A model generated the notes under the pieces. The model had not been told where the DNA came from and did no database searches. It was given only the letters and a program-made list of their open reading frames with translations. From Paenibacillus sp. MAEPY2 (lineage in GTDB: Bacteria; Bacillota; Bacilli; Paenibacillales; Paenibacillaceae): DNA of 64,000 bases. Made by a program: the position numbers and the translations under genes. Within the stretch, counting starts at the first letter, position 1; each line of letters starts with the position of its first letter. The stretch lies in contig NZ_AWUK01000030.1 in the NCBI RefSeq assembly GCF_000499205.1, positions 124,001 through 188,000 on the forward strand, written 5' to 3'. This document shows positions 9,022-18,467 of the stretch, piece after piece.

Positions 9022-9065
9022 AAAAAAAGCATAACCCCCGAACTGTCTCGCCCGGGTGTTATGCT
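9022..9065 (-). terminator. Terminator of the pst operon
   Basis: AGCATAAC at 9028-9035 pairs with GTTATGCT at 9058-9065, with CCCGGG-type pairing inside. A run of seven U follows on the minus strand, just behind the pstB stop. Confidence 0.88.
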
Positions 9066-9118
9066 TCCTTCTATCTCTATAGATCTATCTCTATCTCTTA
9101 CTCCATCCAATATAACAA

Positions 9119-9874
9119 TTAACCGAAACGTCCCATAATATATTCCTGCGTCAGACGGTTGTCCGGGTTGGTGAAAATATGCTCCGTATCTCCGTGCTCA
9201 ATCATGCTTCCCAGATAAAAATAAGCCGTATAATCCGAGATGCGTGCCGCCTGCTGCATGTTATGGGTAACGATCACGATCCGCAGCTCTTTCTTGAGCT
9301 CCGAGATCAATTCCTCCACCTTGCCCGTAGATACCGGGTCAAGTGCAGATGCCGGCTCATCAAGCAGCAAAATCTGCGGATCCACCGACAACGCTCGAGC
9401 GATACAAAGACGCTGCTGTTGTCCACCTGATAGGGCCAGAGCAGACTCGTTCAGTCTGTCCTTCACTTCGTCCCAGAGCGCAGCGCGACGCAGGCTTTTT
9501 TCCACAATTTCATCCAATGCCTTCTTACTCTTGATACCACGGTAGCGGGGGCCAAACGCGATATTGTTGTAGATAGACTTGTGGAACGGGTTGGGCTTCT
9601 GCCACACCATGCCAATCTTTTGGCGAAGCTTGATCACATCCGTGCCCGGCTCATTCAGATCATTGCCGTCCATCCAGATATGTCCCTCCGTACGGGAACC
9701 GGCAATCTCGTCGTTCATCCGGTTCAACGACCGCAGGAACGTGGATTTACCACAGCCGGATGGGCCAATGAGGGCTGTTACACTGGCTTCAGGGAAAGTC
9801 AGGCTGATCTGCTTCACAGCCTGAAAATGCCCATAATATATGCTTAACTGTTCCGTACCGAAAGGTATGGCCAT
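9119..9874 (-). CDS. pstB: Phosphate ABC transporter ATP-binding protein
   Basis: A 251-residue ATPase that powers phosphate uptake. Walker A is GPSGCGKST, the signature is LSGGQQQRL, Walker B is [12 protein letters not shown], and the H-loop is VTHNMQQA. PstB-specific residues include RSLNRMND after Walker A and [14 protein letters not shown]. It is the last gene of pstS-pstC-pstA-pstB, 12 bases after pstA. A strong terminator follows. No phoU gene is attached. Confidence 0.97.
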   Translation of the reverse strand: MAIPFGTEQLSIYYGHFQAVKQISLTFPEASVTALIGPSGCGKSTFLRSLNRMNDEIAGSRTEGHIWMDGNDLNEPGTDVIKLRQKIGMVWQKPNPFHKSIYNNIAFGPRYRGIKSKKALDEIVEKSLRRAALWDEVKDRLNESALALSGGQQQRLCIARALSVDPQILLLDEPASALDPVSTGKVEELISELKKELRIVIVTHNMQQAARISDYTAYFYLGSMIEHGDTEHIFTNPDNRLTQEYIMGRFG

Positions 9875-9886
9875 GTTGGTTCCTCC

Positions 9887-10780
9887 TTATTTCGAAGCTG
9901 TCATTCGGCGGTAGACTACCCGACCGATCCAGCGTGCACTCAGATTGAACGCCAGCACGAGAAGTACAAGCACGGCTGAAGCGCCAGCTGCTACTTCTTT
10001 GGAGTCTGGGCCAATGCCTTCACTGTTTACTTTCCAAATGTGCACCGCCAGCGTCTCTGCCGGACGCAATGGATTGATCGGCGATCTTGGACTCGTTGGA
10101 TTCCAGTCCGTGAAGTCCAGCGGCGGACTACTCATACCCGCTGTGAACATCAGAGCTGCTGCTTCACCGAAGATCCGGCCCGATGCCAGGATCGTACCCG
10201 TGATTAAGCTGGGCAATGCAACAGGCAGCAGAATGGAAGTGATAATCTTCCATTTGGACAATCCGAGTGCAAGACCCGCTTCCTTCTGCTCTTTCGGAAC
10301 GGCCCGGAACGCTTGCTCCGTTGTCCGTACCATAAGTGGAAGATTGAATATAGCCAAGGCCATGGCACCCGATAACAGGGAGAATCCGAGACCAAATGTA
10401 TTAACAATTAGTAAGAGTCCGAACAAACCAATGACGATAGACGGGAATGAGGATAACACTTCGACAACCAGTCGAATAAAGCTTGTAATCCGGCCCGGCT
10501 TGGCGTACTCGGCCATATAAATACCGCCGCCCCAGCCAAGGGGAATGGTAATAATCAAGGTCAGAACAAGCAGGAAGATCGAGTTGAATAATTGCGGTCC
10601 AATCCCGCCTCCACCTTTGAGCAGCTGTGGTGCGCTGGTCAGGAAGTGCCAGTTAATCTGGCCAATCCCACGTACCAGAATGAAGCCAAGCAAACCGAGC
10701 AAGAGAACAACAATGAACAGAGCCAGAACAACGATAATGGAAGTGGCAACTTTATCTACCGTTTTAGCCTTCATTTTCAT
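9887..10780 (-). CDS. pstA: Phosphate ABC transporter permease
   Basis: A 297-residue inner membrane subunit with about six helices. The EAA-type cytoplasmic loop is EAGLALGLSKWKIITSILLP. The segment GEAAALMFTAG is typical of PstA. Its ATG overlaps the pstC stop by four bases and a GGAGG site precedes it, indicating coupled translation. Confidence 0.95.
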   Translation of the reverse strand: MKMKAKTVDKVATSIIVVLALFIVVLLLGLLGFILVRGIGQINWHFLTSAPQLLKGGGGIGPQLFNSIFLLVLTLIITIPLGWGGGIYMAEYAKPGRITSFIRLVVEVLSSFPSIVIGLFGLLLIVNTFGLGFSLLSGAMALAIFNLPLMVRTTEQAFRAVPKEQKEAGLALGLSKWKIITSILLPVALPSLITGTILASGRIFGEAAALMFTAGMSSPPLDFTDWNPTSPRSPINPLRPAETLAVHIWKVNSEGIGPDSKEVAAGASAVLVLLVLAFNLSARWIGRVVYRRMTASK

Positions 10781-11712
10781 ACCCGGTTCCTCCTTTCAAG
10801 CAGGCGAACCAGAATGACGAAGACAAAGGTCATCACCAGCAGGACAAGCGCCATACTCCACAGTGCATTATTATGAACAGATCCCATTGTGGTGTTACCC
10901 ATACTCAGGGTGATTACACTCGTTAACGTTGAAGCCGATTCGAGCAGGGATGTCGGCACATGCGGTGCATTACCGATAACCATCTGTACGGCAAGAGCTT
11001 CACCAAATGCGCGAGCCATACCAAGTACAATACCTGTCAGCAAAGCTGGAAGAACCGTAGGGATAATGACACGATAGATCGTTTGCCAGCGAGTTGCACC
11101 CAGTGCGTAAGACGATTCACGCAGACCTTTTGGGAGTGAAGACAGTGCATCTGCCATAATACTTGTTACGGTAGGCAAAATCATAACGGACAGAACCAAA
11201 CATCCGGCTGCAATTCCGACGCCGGCTCCGCCAAACATGCTGCGCAACAAAGGAACGATAACACTGAGACCGATAAATCCGTATACAACGGAAGGAATAC
11301 CAGACAGCAGCTCAATCGCAGGTTGCAATATTTTTTTACCTTTACCCGGTACAATCTCGGTCATGAAGAGCGCTGCACACAAGCTAAGTGGACTTGCGAT
11401 CAGAGCAGCAAGAAATGTTGTTATGAATGACCCTGTAATGAACGGTAAAGCTCCATAGGCAGCGGGTTCCCCCGTTGGATTCCACGTTTTGCCGGATAAA
11501 AATTCGCGCAAACTTACGCCATCCTGGAAAAAGGTCGATAAGCCTTTGGACGCTACAAAATAAACGATGGAAAACATGACAACGATCAGGAAAACGACAC
11601 AAATCGACGTATAGATCCGTCCCGTCCACTCTTCCCAATAATGCTTTTCTCTCAAGGGCCGGCGCGGTTTCAACTTGTTGTTCATTACCGTTCCCCCTTC
11701 GGTCTGTTCCAT
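10777..11712 (-). CDS. pstC: Phosphate ABC transporter permease
   Basis: A subunit of about 311 residues with a cytoplasmic N-terminus and six helices. The PstC segments IELLSGIPSVVYGFIGL and ESSYALGATRWQTIYRVI (the EAA loop) are clear. Two starts are plausible: ATG 11712 behind GAAGGA, and ATG 11685 (MNNKLK) behind AAGGGGGA. I list the longer. It lies between pstS and pstA and partners PstA in the membrane channel. Confidence 0.93.
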   Translation of the reverse strand: MEQTEGGTVMNNKLKPRRPLREKHYWEEWTGRIYTSICVVFLIVVMFSIVYFVASKGLSTFFQDGVSLREFLSGKTWNPTGEPAAYGALPFITGSFITTFLAALIASPLSLCAALFMTEIVPGKGKKILQPAIELLSGIPSVVYGFIGLSVIVPLLRSMFGGAGVGIAAGCLVLSVMILPTVTSIMADALSSLPKGLRESSYALGATRWQTIYRVIIPTVLPALLTGIVLGMARAFGEALAVQMVIGNAPHVPTSLLESASTLTSVITLSMGNTTMGSVHNNALWSMALVLLVMTFVFVILVRLLERRNRV

Positions 11713-11827
11713 AACAACCATCCTTCTATAGTAGAATTCATGCAAAATATGGGATAATTTCAGAGCAAACCGCGCAAAGAGGCAGGACCTGGGTCCGCCT
11801 CTCTCGCTGTATGCGCAAGTTCAAAGA

Positions 11828-12754
11828 TTATTGAGTCACAGTACCTGCTGCGTCACGTTTTACTTTCATGCCGGATACTGGGATGTAACCAAGCTCTGTC
11901 ACGTCGTTTTGTTGAATTTCGTCACTCAGGATGTAGTCGAGGAATGCTTGAGTTGCTGCATCCGGATCACCTTTAGTGTACATGTGCTCGTAAGCCCATA
12001 CCGGATATTTCCCTGCTTCTACGTTCTCAACCGTCGCTTCTACACCTTCGTATTTCAAAACTTGCAGGCTGTCATCCAGGTAGGACAGAGCCAGATAACC
12101 AATTGCGCCTGGCGTTTCAGCTACGAGCTTTTTAACTGTACCGGAGGAATCTTCCTGAATAGAACCTTGGATATCTTCAACTTTTGTTCCCAGTGCAAAG
12201 TTCTCGAATGTTGCACGAGTACCGGAGCTGCTAGGACGGTTTACGATAACGATGGCTTGATCTTTACCGCCAACATCTTTCCAGTTTGTGATTTTACCAG
12301 AGAAAATGTCGATCAGTTGTTGCTTCGTCAAATCTTGTACACCTGCATCTTTGTTGCTTACTGGTGCAATTGCTACAACAGCTACTTGGTGATCTTTCAG
12401 TTCGCTTACTTTTGCTGCGTCATCGATTTTCTCTTCTGCAAATACGTCAGAGTTACCGATTGTAGCTTGTCCGTCGGATACTTGTGTCAAACCAGTACCA
12501 CTACCGCCGCCTTGCACTTGTACCGTTACTTTCTTATATTCATCAACTGCCATAAATTTTTGTCCAGCTTGCTCTACCAGAGGTTGCAGTGCTGTAGATC
12601 CAACAGCCAGAATGTTTCCGCTAAGTTCAGTAGCAGTTTCTCCTGATCCATTGTCTGTGGCACCCTCTGTACCAGCGTCATTTTTCGATCCGCATGCTGC
12701 GAGAACCAGTACGAACGTTAAGGTCATCAAAATGAACGGCAACTTTTTAAACAT
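11828..12754 (-). CDS. pstS: Phosphate-binding lipoprotein
   Basis: A 308-residue phosphate receptor tethered to the membrane. The leader ends in the lipobox LAAC. Mature segments VGSTALQPLVEQAG, VQGGGSGTGLTQVSDG and SSGTRATFENF carry the residues that hold phosphate in this family. It is the first gene of the pst operon and has an upstream Pho-box-like repeat array, so induction by phosphate starvation is expected. Confidence 0.96.
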   Translation of the reverse strand: MFKKLPFILMTLTFVLVLAACGSKNDAGTEGATDNGSGETATELSGNILAVGSTALQPLVEQAGQKFMAVDEYKKVTVQVQGGGSGTGLTQVSDGQATIGNSDVFAEEKIDDAAKVSELKDHQVAVVAIAPVSNKDAGVQDLTKQQLIDIFSGKITNWKDVGGKDQAIVIVNRPSSSGTRATFENFALGTKVEDIQGSIQEDSSGTVKKLVAETPGAIGYLALSYLDDSLQVLKYEGVEATVENVEAGKYPVWAYEHMYTKGDPDAATQAFLDYILSDEIQQNDVTELGYIPVSGMKVKRDAAGTVTQ

Positions 12755-12825
12755 GTTTTATTTTCCTCCCCCAATTTAGTGACGGTGATTTGCTTTTATT
12801 TTTGTTCACCATCAACTCTTTATTC

Positions 12826-12879
12826 ATTGTAGTTTCGTTATGTCATCTCAAAATCAATGTTTTGTAAACGCAGTGTTAA
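12826..12879 (-). promoter_or_regulatory. Pho box and -10 element of the pst promoter
   Basis: On the minus strand TTAACA (12874-12879), TTTACA (12863-12868), TTGATT (12852-12857) and ATGACA (12841-12846) repeat with exactly five bases between each. This is the 11-bp period of Bacillus PhoP boxes (consensus TT(A/T/C)A(C/T)A). A TACAAT -10 follows at 12826-12831, about 70 bases ahead of pstS. No phoPR genes are in this window. Confidence 0.8.
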
Positions 12880-13017
12880 AAATGTTGGACTGTGGATCGA
12901 AATACATCTGAGACAAATTGCTTGGCTGAAGTGGGTGCTTCGGGAACGGATGTTGCTTCAATCCGTATTGTGTCCAGATTTTTATCACTTAATGAATAAA
13001 TCGCTAATATTTTCGGG

Positions 13018-13092
13018 TGGCCGTTCCGGTTACGGATCGTTCTTCCGATCGCTGCCGCTTCTTCAGAATCGATTCCGTCCCTCCACTACTCC
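13018..13092. repeat. Short dispersed repeat, family 2, complete copy
   Basis: About 75 bp starting GGCCGTTCCGGTTACGGATC and ending in CTTCTTCAGAATCGATTCCG plus flank. Its left half matches 21668-21709 and its right half matches 21960-21998. It contains small inverted repeats (GATCG, GAATCGATTC). It lies upstream of pstS in a gap of about 650 bases that otherwise holds the Pho promoter and hairpins. Confidence 0.65.
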
Positions 13093-13219
13093 GTTTTTTT
13101 TCATTAAGAAACAATACAATCTATAATTCTTTCAAATAAGCTTTTACACAATCCATCCGTTCCCTGCGCCGTATCAGCGCTGGTTGTGTCCCAGGCATTT
13201 TAATCCTCATCCTGGGGGA

Positions 13220-13357
13220 TGGCAAAAAGAGAAGGCCAGCAATATTGATGCCTGCCTTTGTGTACATCCTTTAATGTAGAGAGAGAATTATTTCTTCTAT
13301 AGAAGAAATAAAAAAACTGCTTCATAGCCAGTGTGGAGCACCAGCGCATGAGAGCAG
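13220..13357 (-). terminator. Hairpin cluster behind arsB
   Basis: Three hairpins lie between pstS and arsB. The closest to arsB pairs CTGCTTCAT (13317-13325) with ATGAGAGCAG (13348-13357) and gives a U-tract on the minus strand, so it is the probable arsB terminator. A 20-bp perfect palindrome ATTTCTTCTATAGAAGAAAT lies at 13290-13309. A weaker AAGGC...GCCTT hairpin lies near 13230-13258. Confidence 0.6.
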
Positions 13358-13410
13358 CTTTTTACAATAAGTTGGATCATATGATGATTGCTAATGTAAA
13401 TACGATTGTA

Positions 13411-14703
13411 CTAACCCAAAATCCATAACCATAACGCCAATCCGGCCAAGGTAATTAATAGTGTGGGAATGGTTAAGATGATGCCTGCCTTGAAATAATA
13501 TCCCCATGTGATCTTCACACCTTTGCGGGATAACACATGGAGCCACAGTAATGTGGCGAGTGAGCCGATTGGTGTCATTTTGGGGCCTAGATCAGATCCA
13601 ATAACATTGGCATAGATCAGCGCCTCACGCACAATGCCTTCGGCATGTGCACCCTGAATCGCTAATAGGTTAATTAACACGGTGGGCAGATTGTTCATTA
13701 CGGATGACAACACCGCTGCAATCATGCCCATGCCAATTGAAACAGCCAGCAGACCATGGTCTGCTATCGCGTCAAGCCAGCGGCTCAGGTAATCGGTTAA
13801 TCCGGCATTGCGCAGTCCGTACACCACGATATACATGCCCACCGAGAACACCACAATGGACCATGGAGCCTCTTTGATTACGCGTTTCATGTTCACAGCT
13901 TCGCTCTTTCTGGCTAATATGGCGAACAAAAGAGCCACTGCACCGACGATAACCGATACCGGAATCGGCAAAAACTCACTGGATGCATAGGCAACTAGTA
14001 ACAGCACCAGCATGAACCAGGCGATGCGGAACATCCGCGGATCACGAATGGCTTCCTGTGGATCACGTGCTGATGTGATATCGTAGCGAAGCGGGATGCT
14101 TTTGCGATAAAACAAGAACAGCATCCCTGTACTCGCCACGATGGAAAATAGATTCGGCACAACCATCCGCACCGCATATTCCACAAATGTAATACCGAAA
14201 TAATCGGCAGAAACGATATTGACCAGATTGCTGACAACCAGCGGCAACGAAGTTGTATCCGCGATAAATCCACTAGCCATAACAAAGGCGAGCACCATAC
14301 GCTCATCGAACTTCAATGCCCGTACCATCGCCAGCACAATCGGGGTAAGAATTAGCGCTGCACCATCATTGGCGAATAGAGCGGACACCGCCGCCCCGAG
14401 CAAAATGGAATAGATGAACAACCTGCGGCCATTTCCTCCTGCCAGCCTTGCCATATGAAGAGCAGCCCATTCGAAGAAACCTGTCTCATCGAGTATTAAC
14501 GAGATCATGATGATACCAACAAAAGCCAGTGTTGCATTCCATACAATGGAAGCTACATCAGATGCATCGTTCAGACTGACAACACCACATATTAAGGCTA
14601 GCAAAGCCCCGCCCATGGCGGACCATCCGATGCCCAATCCACGAGGCTGCCAGATAACCAGCGTGATGGTCAGGACAAAAATCAGAATTGCAACATATGT
14701 CAT
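13411..14703 (-). CDS. ArsB/NhaD family ion transporter (arsenite pump type)
   Basis: A 430-residue membrane carrier with 10-12 helices. Segments [50 protein letters not shown] and [19 protein letters not shown] match ArsB-type arsenite exporters. The ATG at 14703 follows AGGAGG and gives the usual ArsB length of about 430; the frame is open to 14787 but that extension is not supported. There is no arsR, arsC or arsA beside it, so arsenite export is a family-based assignment. Confidence 0.87.
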   Translation of the reverse strand: MTYVAILIFVLTITLVIWQPRGLGIGWSAMGGALLALICGVVSLNDASDVASIVWNATLAFVGIIMISLILDETGFFEWAALHMARLAGGNGRRLFIYSILLGAAVSALFANDGAALILTPIVLAMVRALKFDERMVLAFVMASGFIADTTSLPLVVSNLVNIVSADYFGITFVEYAVRMVVPNLFSIVASTGMLFLFYRKSIPLRYDITSARDPQEAIRDPRMFRIAWFMLVLLLVAYASSEFLPIPVSVIVGAVALLFAILARKSEAVNMKRVIKEAPWSIVVFSVGMYIVVYGLRNAGLTDYLSRWLDAIADHGLLAVSIGMGMIAAVLSSVMNNLPTVLINLLAIQGAHAEGIVREALIYANVIGSDLGPKMTPIGSLATLLWLHVLSRKGVKITWGYYFKAGIILTIPTLLITLAGLALWLWILG

Positions 14704-14891
14704 AAAGCCTCCTGCGCCCGCTATATTCATCATGTTTGGAGCATGATATGTGACTGGTCTGCCAGATATGATTACACCGCAATTCATACGCGTAAACCAC
14801 GATATAGTTATACAGGGCTGCAGGAGAAAAGTCTATCTTTATTTCCTTCTAATCTCTGTAGAAAATGCGGTGAAATATTATCGTCTAATGG

Positions 14892-16988
14892 TTAGGACTT
14901 GTCCCCATCTTTCGCTGTGTCCTCCACCATTTTGAACATACCCAGCAGCCCTTGTAATTGCTCCGCCATACTGTTCAGATGTGCTGAAGACGAAGCGATC
15001 TCCTCTACAGATGCCAGCTGTTCCTGAGAAGATGCCGAGACCGATTCCGTATTTGCAGCAGATTCTTGGGTCACGATGGAGATATCGTTCATTGCTTTGG
15101 CAACGTTGGAAGCGCCGCTCTCCAGTTGCTTTGTCGTTTCGGACAAATCATCCAGCGTATGAGCAGCATCCTCCACAGCCTCCCGAATCTGAGCAAAGGA
15201 TTGTCCAGACGTGTTCACAGCCTGAAGTCCGTCTCCAACCCGAGTCTGAGCTGCTTCCATAGCGCTCAGAGCAGCATCCATATCCTGACGAATATTATGA
15301 ACCAATTCTCCAATTTGTGCTGCCGAGCTTCCCGATTCTTCCGCAAGCTTGCGTACCTCTCCCGCTACGACAGCGAAGCCACGACCCGCGTCACCCGCTC
15401 TAGCCGCTTCAATGGAAGCGTTCAGCGCTAGCAGGTTGGTCTGCTTCGAGATTGTGGCAATCACATCTACCATGCTGCCAATCTCAACGGACCGTGCATT
15501 CAGTGATTGGATCACCGTTGCCAGTTGTTCCACCGTTTCCTGAATGCTATTCATCTGCTCCACCGCCTCACCTGCAGCTTCATTACCTGAATAGGCAGCT
15601 CCGGATGTATGCCGCATGTTCGTTGTAACGGATTGCACACGCTCGGACATCATCCGAACATCTTCCGCCATTTGGCTCATTTGTCCTGATCCATCTGTTA
15701 CACTCTTCACTTGCTGCTCGGCACCCTCGGCAAGTTCCTGAATGGCCATCGTTGAGTGCTCAATAGCTTTGGTCGTTTGATCCGCACTAGCGGACAATTC
15801 CTGTGAGGAGGCAGAGACCTGCTCTGCCGTCTCCTGTACACCCAGAATCATCATGCGCAGATTGTCGACCATCCGTTCAAAATACTTCGCCAGCTCGCCA
15901 ACTTCATCTTTGCGTCTGGTCTCCAATTTCACCGTCAAGTCGCCTTTACTTACGGCTCTCGCGGATTCCTGCAGACGCTTGATCGGACGCAACATGGAAC
16001 GCGTTAGCCAAATAATGAAGACCAGCGTAAGTATTGTGGCAGACAGGATAACGATTATAGTAGACACCCGAATATCTTTACTTGCATTGGATACTTCACT
16101 TTGGAACATTGTGCCGCCAATCTTCCACCCGGTTTCTTCATTAGTAGAGAAAATCATGGTTTTGGCATCATCATTATAGATATAGCTGAACTCACCTTCC
16201 TTGCTCCCATACATTGGATCCAGAACGGTTGTCGGTTCTTGTGTACCGGCTTCCATGACTGGAGACACGATATAATTTTTGTCCGCATCCATGATGATGA
16301 TATACCCTTCTTTGCCAACCTTAATGGATGCCTGTTCTCGCAGCTCTGTCAGATCCATGGACAAACCAACGACACCCGATTGATCATCAAGCGTTTTGGA
16401 GACAAAAACAACAGCAATGCCGTCCGTATTTTTGGATACAGGTGAAACTACTGTAGTACCTGGCTTCTCCATTGCTAGCTTGTACCATTCGCGTTCCCGG
16501 GGATCATAAGCGGACCCTTGTGAGCTTCCCGCAGATTCCTTACCACGGACCATGATTCCCTCTTTGGTTCCCACAAAAATATTTAAAGCATCTGGATGTA
16601 AACCCAGATACTGTTTCAACTTCATTTCAAGCTCAGGACTTTCATTTTGTCCTTTAATCATGTCTTTCTCAATCAAACCGGCAAAATAGTTGATATCATG
16701 AGTCTTCGCATCCACATGTGTGCCAATGATTGAATTCGTTGTGTCTACACTTTGTTTGGCACTGTCCATCAATTGGTCTTCCACCGTATGGTCCGCGATA
16801 AGGAGCGTGACCATTCCAATGGTTAGACTCGGCAAGAGCAGCACCGCCAGAAAGGATACCAATAATTTGTTCCTTATGCTCCAGACGAAGCCTTTTTTCT
16901 TTTTGTTTTTCTTTTTCGGTTTATTATCTTTTGGCTTGGCTAACTTGCTTGTTGCCTTTTCTTGCTCATTCCCCCGAATGTTATTCAT
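14892..16988 (-). CDS. Methyl-accepting chemotaxis protein with dCache sensor
   Basis: A 698-residue chemoreceptor. A Lys-rich cytoplasmic leader (residues 1-36) precedes TM1 at about 42-64. The extracellular double Cache domain spans about 65-300 ([31 protein letters not shown]). TM2 lies near 305-330, then HAMP and a long signalling helix pair whose tip includes [10 protein letters not shown] near residue 543. It signals to CheA/CheW. Cache domains of this type often bind amino acids or other small organic ligands; the ligand here is unknown. A GGAGGGGGAGAAG site precedes the ATG. No che genes are adjacent. Confidence 0.95.
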   Translation of the reverse strand: MNNIRGNEQEKATSKLAKPKDNKPKKKNKKKKGFVWSIRNKLLVSFLAVLLLPSLTIGMVTLLIADHTVEDQLMDSAKQSVDTTNSIIGTHVDAKTHDINYFAGLIEKDMIKGQNESPELEMKLKQYLGLHPDALNIFVGTKEGIMVRGKESAGSSQGSAYDPREREWYKLAMEKPGTTVVSPVSKNTDGIAVVFVSKTLDDQSGVVGLSMDLTELREQASIKVGKEGYIIIMDADKNYIVSPVMEAGTQEPTTVLDPMYGSKEGEFSYIYNDDAKTMIFSTNEETGWKIGGTMFQSEVSNASKDIRVSTIIVILSATILTLVFIIWLTRSMLRPIKRLQESARAVSKGDLTVKLETRRKDEVGELAKYFERMVDNLRMMILGVQETAEQVSASSQELSASADQTTKAIEHSTMAIQELAEGAEQQVKSVTDGSGQMSQMAEDVRMMSERVQSVTTNMRHTSGAAYSGNEAAGEAVEQMNSIQETVEQLATVIQSLNARSVEIGSMVDVIATISKQTNLLALNASIEAARAGDAGRGFAVVAGEVRKLAEESGSSAAQIGELVHNIRQDMDAALSAMEAAQTRVGDGLQAVNTSGQSFAQIREAVEDAAHTLDDLSETTKQLESGASNVAKAMNDISIVTQESAANTESVSASSQEQLASVEEIASSSAHLNSMAEQLQGLLGMFKMVEDTAKDGDKS

Positions 16989-17214
16989 CTTGCTTCTCCC
17001 CCTCCAAATCTAAATCTGCCCTTTTTCTTTTTATGTAGGACCTCTCCAACCTGATTAAATACGGTGTCCTATAGAGACCGCTGTAGTCTGAAGGCCTATC
17101 CTATATATCGGCTGAATGAGCATATTTATTTGATTGTAAAATGTACATGGCATGTCAAACAAGCCACTCCAATTATGCGAAGTGACTTTCTGGTACATCT
17201 ATAATTTATTTCAT

Positions 17215-18258
17215 TCAGGCAGAGGTTTTACCGTAGGGACCTTGTGGCGGGTATGCTGTTGGCTTACCAAAGTAATACCCTTGGGCCAAGTCGATACCCA
17301 CGGATCGACAAAATTCAAATTCCTCGAATCGTTCGATCCCTTCCGCGAGTACCCGCCCGCCAAAACGGCGTGACATTTCAACTATATCGATAATTTGCTG
17401 CTGTTTCGTCAAATCCTGATCACAACGATCAATGAGACTCCGATCTATTTTGACAAAATCCGGCTCCAGCCGATTCATTACTTCGATCGTCGAGAATCCG
17501 GCCCCCACGTCATCCAAGGCAACCGACATTCCATGAGCACGATATACCTCAAAAATACGCTGCAAGATGGACATATGCTGAATCTGTTCCGTTTCCACCA
17601 CTTCAAACACAAAATCCTTAGGGTCTAGCGAAAGGCGTTCAATCGTCTCAAACGTGTGCGTCAGGCAATATTCGGGGTTATAGATGGAGGAAGGCAAGAA
17701 ATTCACGAAACGTTTGACACCATGCGGTAAAAGAACGGCACTCGTCTCAATAGCAGCAATACGTGCTGTCCGATCTAGAAAAGAATGCAGTCCGGTATCC
17801 CGTGCAACTTCGAATAATTCATATACACTGAAGGACCTGCCCCGTTCAGCAGGACGAAGTAAAAATTCAAATCCGATAATCTGCTCCGATGCATCTACGA
17901 TCGGCTGCATATGACTGCTAAATTGATGTTCCAGGATAATGGAAACCAGATCAGCATGTCTGAGGCGAGCTTCCTGCATGGAAAGACTAATCCAGCTATC
18001 GTCATTTGCCTGGCCATACAGTGGAGTGACCTGAACCATTAACGTATCCGGCAGGGTCGCTTCAATCTTCAGGATATCCTCAATACAACGCTCTACAGAT
18101 TCAAGGTTCAAAAAATGCATCCAGATGAATTCTTCTGAACATTCAACATGTCTTTCCTGCATTTGCAGTGCTTCCAGCAAAGCGGGGGAAATGGGACGCA
18201 TATACAGGGTACCTTGATTCTCGATAGGATGAATTGGACTGCAGCCACTGCAATTCAT
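17215..18258 (-). CDS. EAL domain protein, probable c-di-GMP phosphodiesterase
   Basis: A 347-residue soluble protein. The first ~100 residues are unfamiliar and begin with a Cys pair (MNCSGCSPIHP). The EAL domain follows: EFLLR near residue 129 in place of the canonical EALLR, FVNFLPSS with the conserved Asn, FEVVETEQ, DDVGAG near 248, KIDRSLI and EGIE near 304, and a closing GYYFGKP. The metal and catalytic acids are all present, so it is probably active, although EAL is varied to EFL. There is no GGDEF or membrane helix. The ATG follows AGGGGG. Confidence 0.88.
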   Translation of the reverse strand: MNCSGCSPIHPIENQGTLYMRPISPALLEALQMQERHVECSEEFIWMHFLNLESVERCIEDILKIEATLPDTLMVQVTPLYGQANDDSWISLSMQEARLRHADLVSIILEHQFSSHMQPIVDASEQIIGFEFLLRPAERGRSFSVYELFEVARDTGLHSFLDRTARIAAIETSAVLLPHGVKRFVNFLPSSIYNPEYCLTHTFETIERLSLDPKDFVFEVVETEQIQHMSILQRIFEVYRAHGMSVALDDVGAGFSTIEVMNRLEPDFVKIDRSLIDRCDQDLTKQQQIIDIVEMSRRFGGRVLAEGIERFEEFEFCRSVGIDLAQGYYFGKPTAYPPQGPYGKTSA

Positions 18259-18415
18259 GTAGAACCCCCTTGCCAGTTTGTGAGTCTATCTCATTAATGA
18301 TTAATAGTATATACCCAAAGTTTGTAAATATTATAGCACGGGTCTACAAATTTATCTCTACTGTTTTGATGACTCCAACTATGATGGTTACTGATGCATC
18401 AACGGTTCCTAGCAT

Positions 18416-18452
18416 GAAGAAGACCGACAGTCTAAGACTGTCGGTCTTCTTT
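18416..18452 (-). terminator. Terminator of the 5'-nucleotidase gene
   Basis: AAGAAGACCGACAGTC pairs almost perfectly with GACTGTCGGTCTTCTT around a very short loop. It lies directly behind the minus-strand stop and could work in both directions. Confidence 0.85.
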
Positions 18453-18467
18453 TACCGCTAATTGATC

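Noticed and set aside
9060-9105. Run of CTATCTCTAT repeats near the pst terminator
   Set aside because: A short low-complexity stretch without a second copy or any pairing of interest.
11831-12646. 271-codon frame opposite pstS
   Set aside because: Antisense shadow of a strongly coded gene; Cys/Phe-rich product and no ribosome site.
12857-13126. Plus-strand frame of 89 codons upstream of pstS
   Set aside because: It runs across the Pho box and the family 2 repeat, has no ribosome site, and its product resembles nothing.
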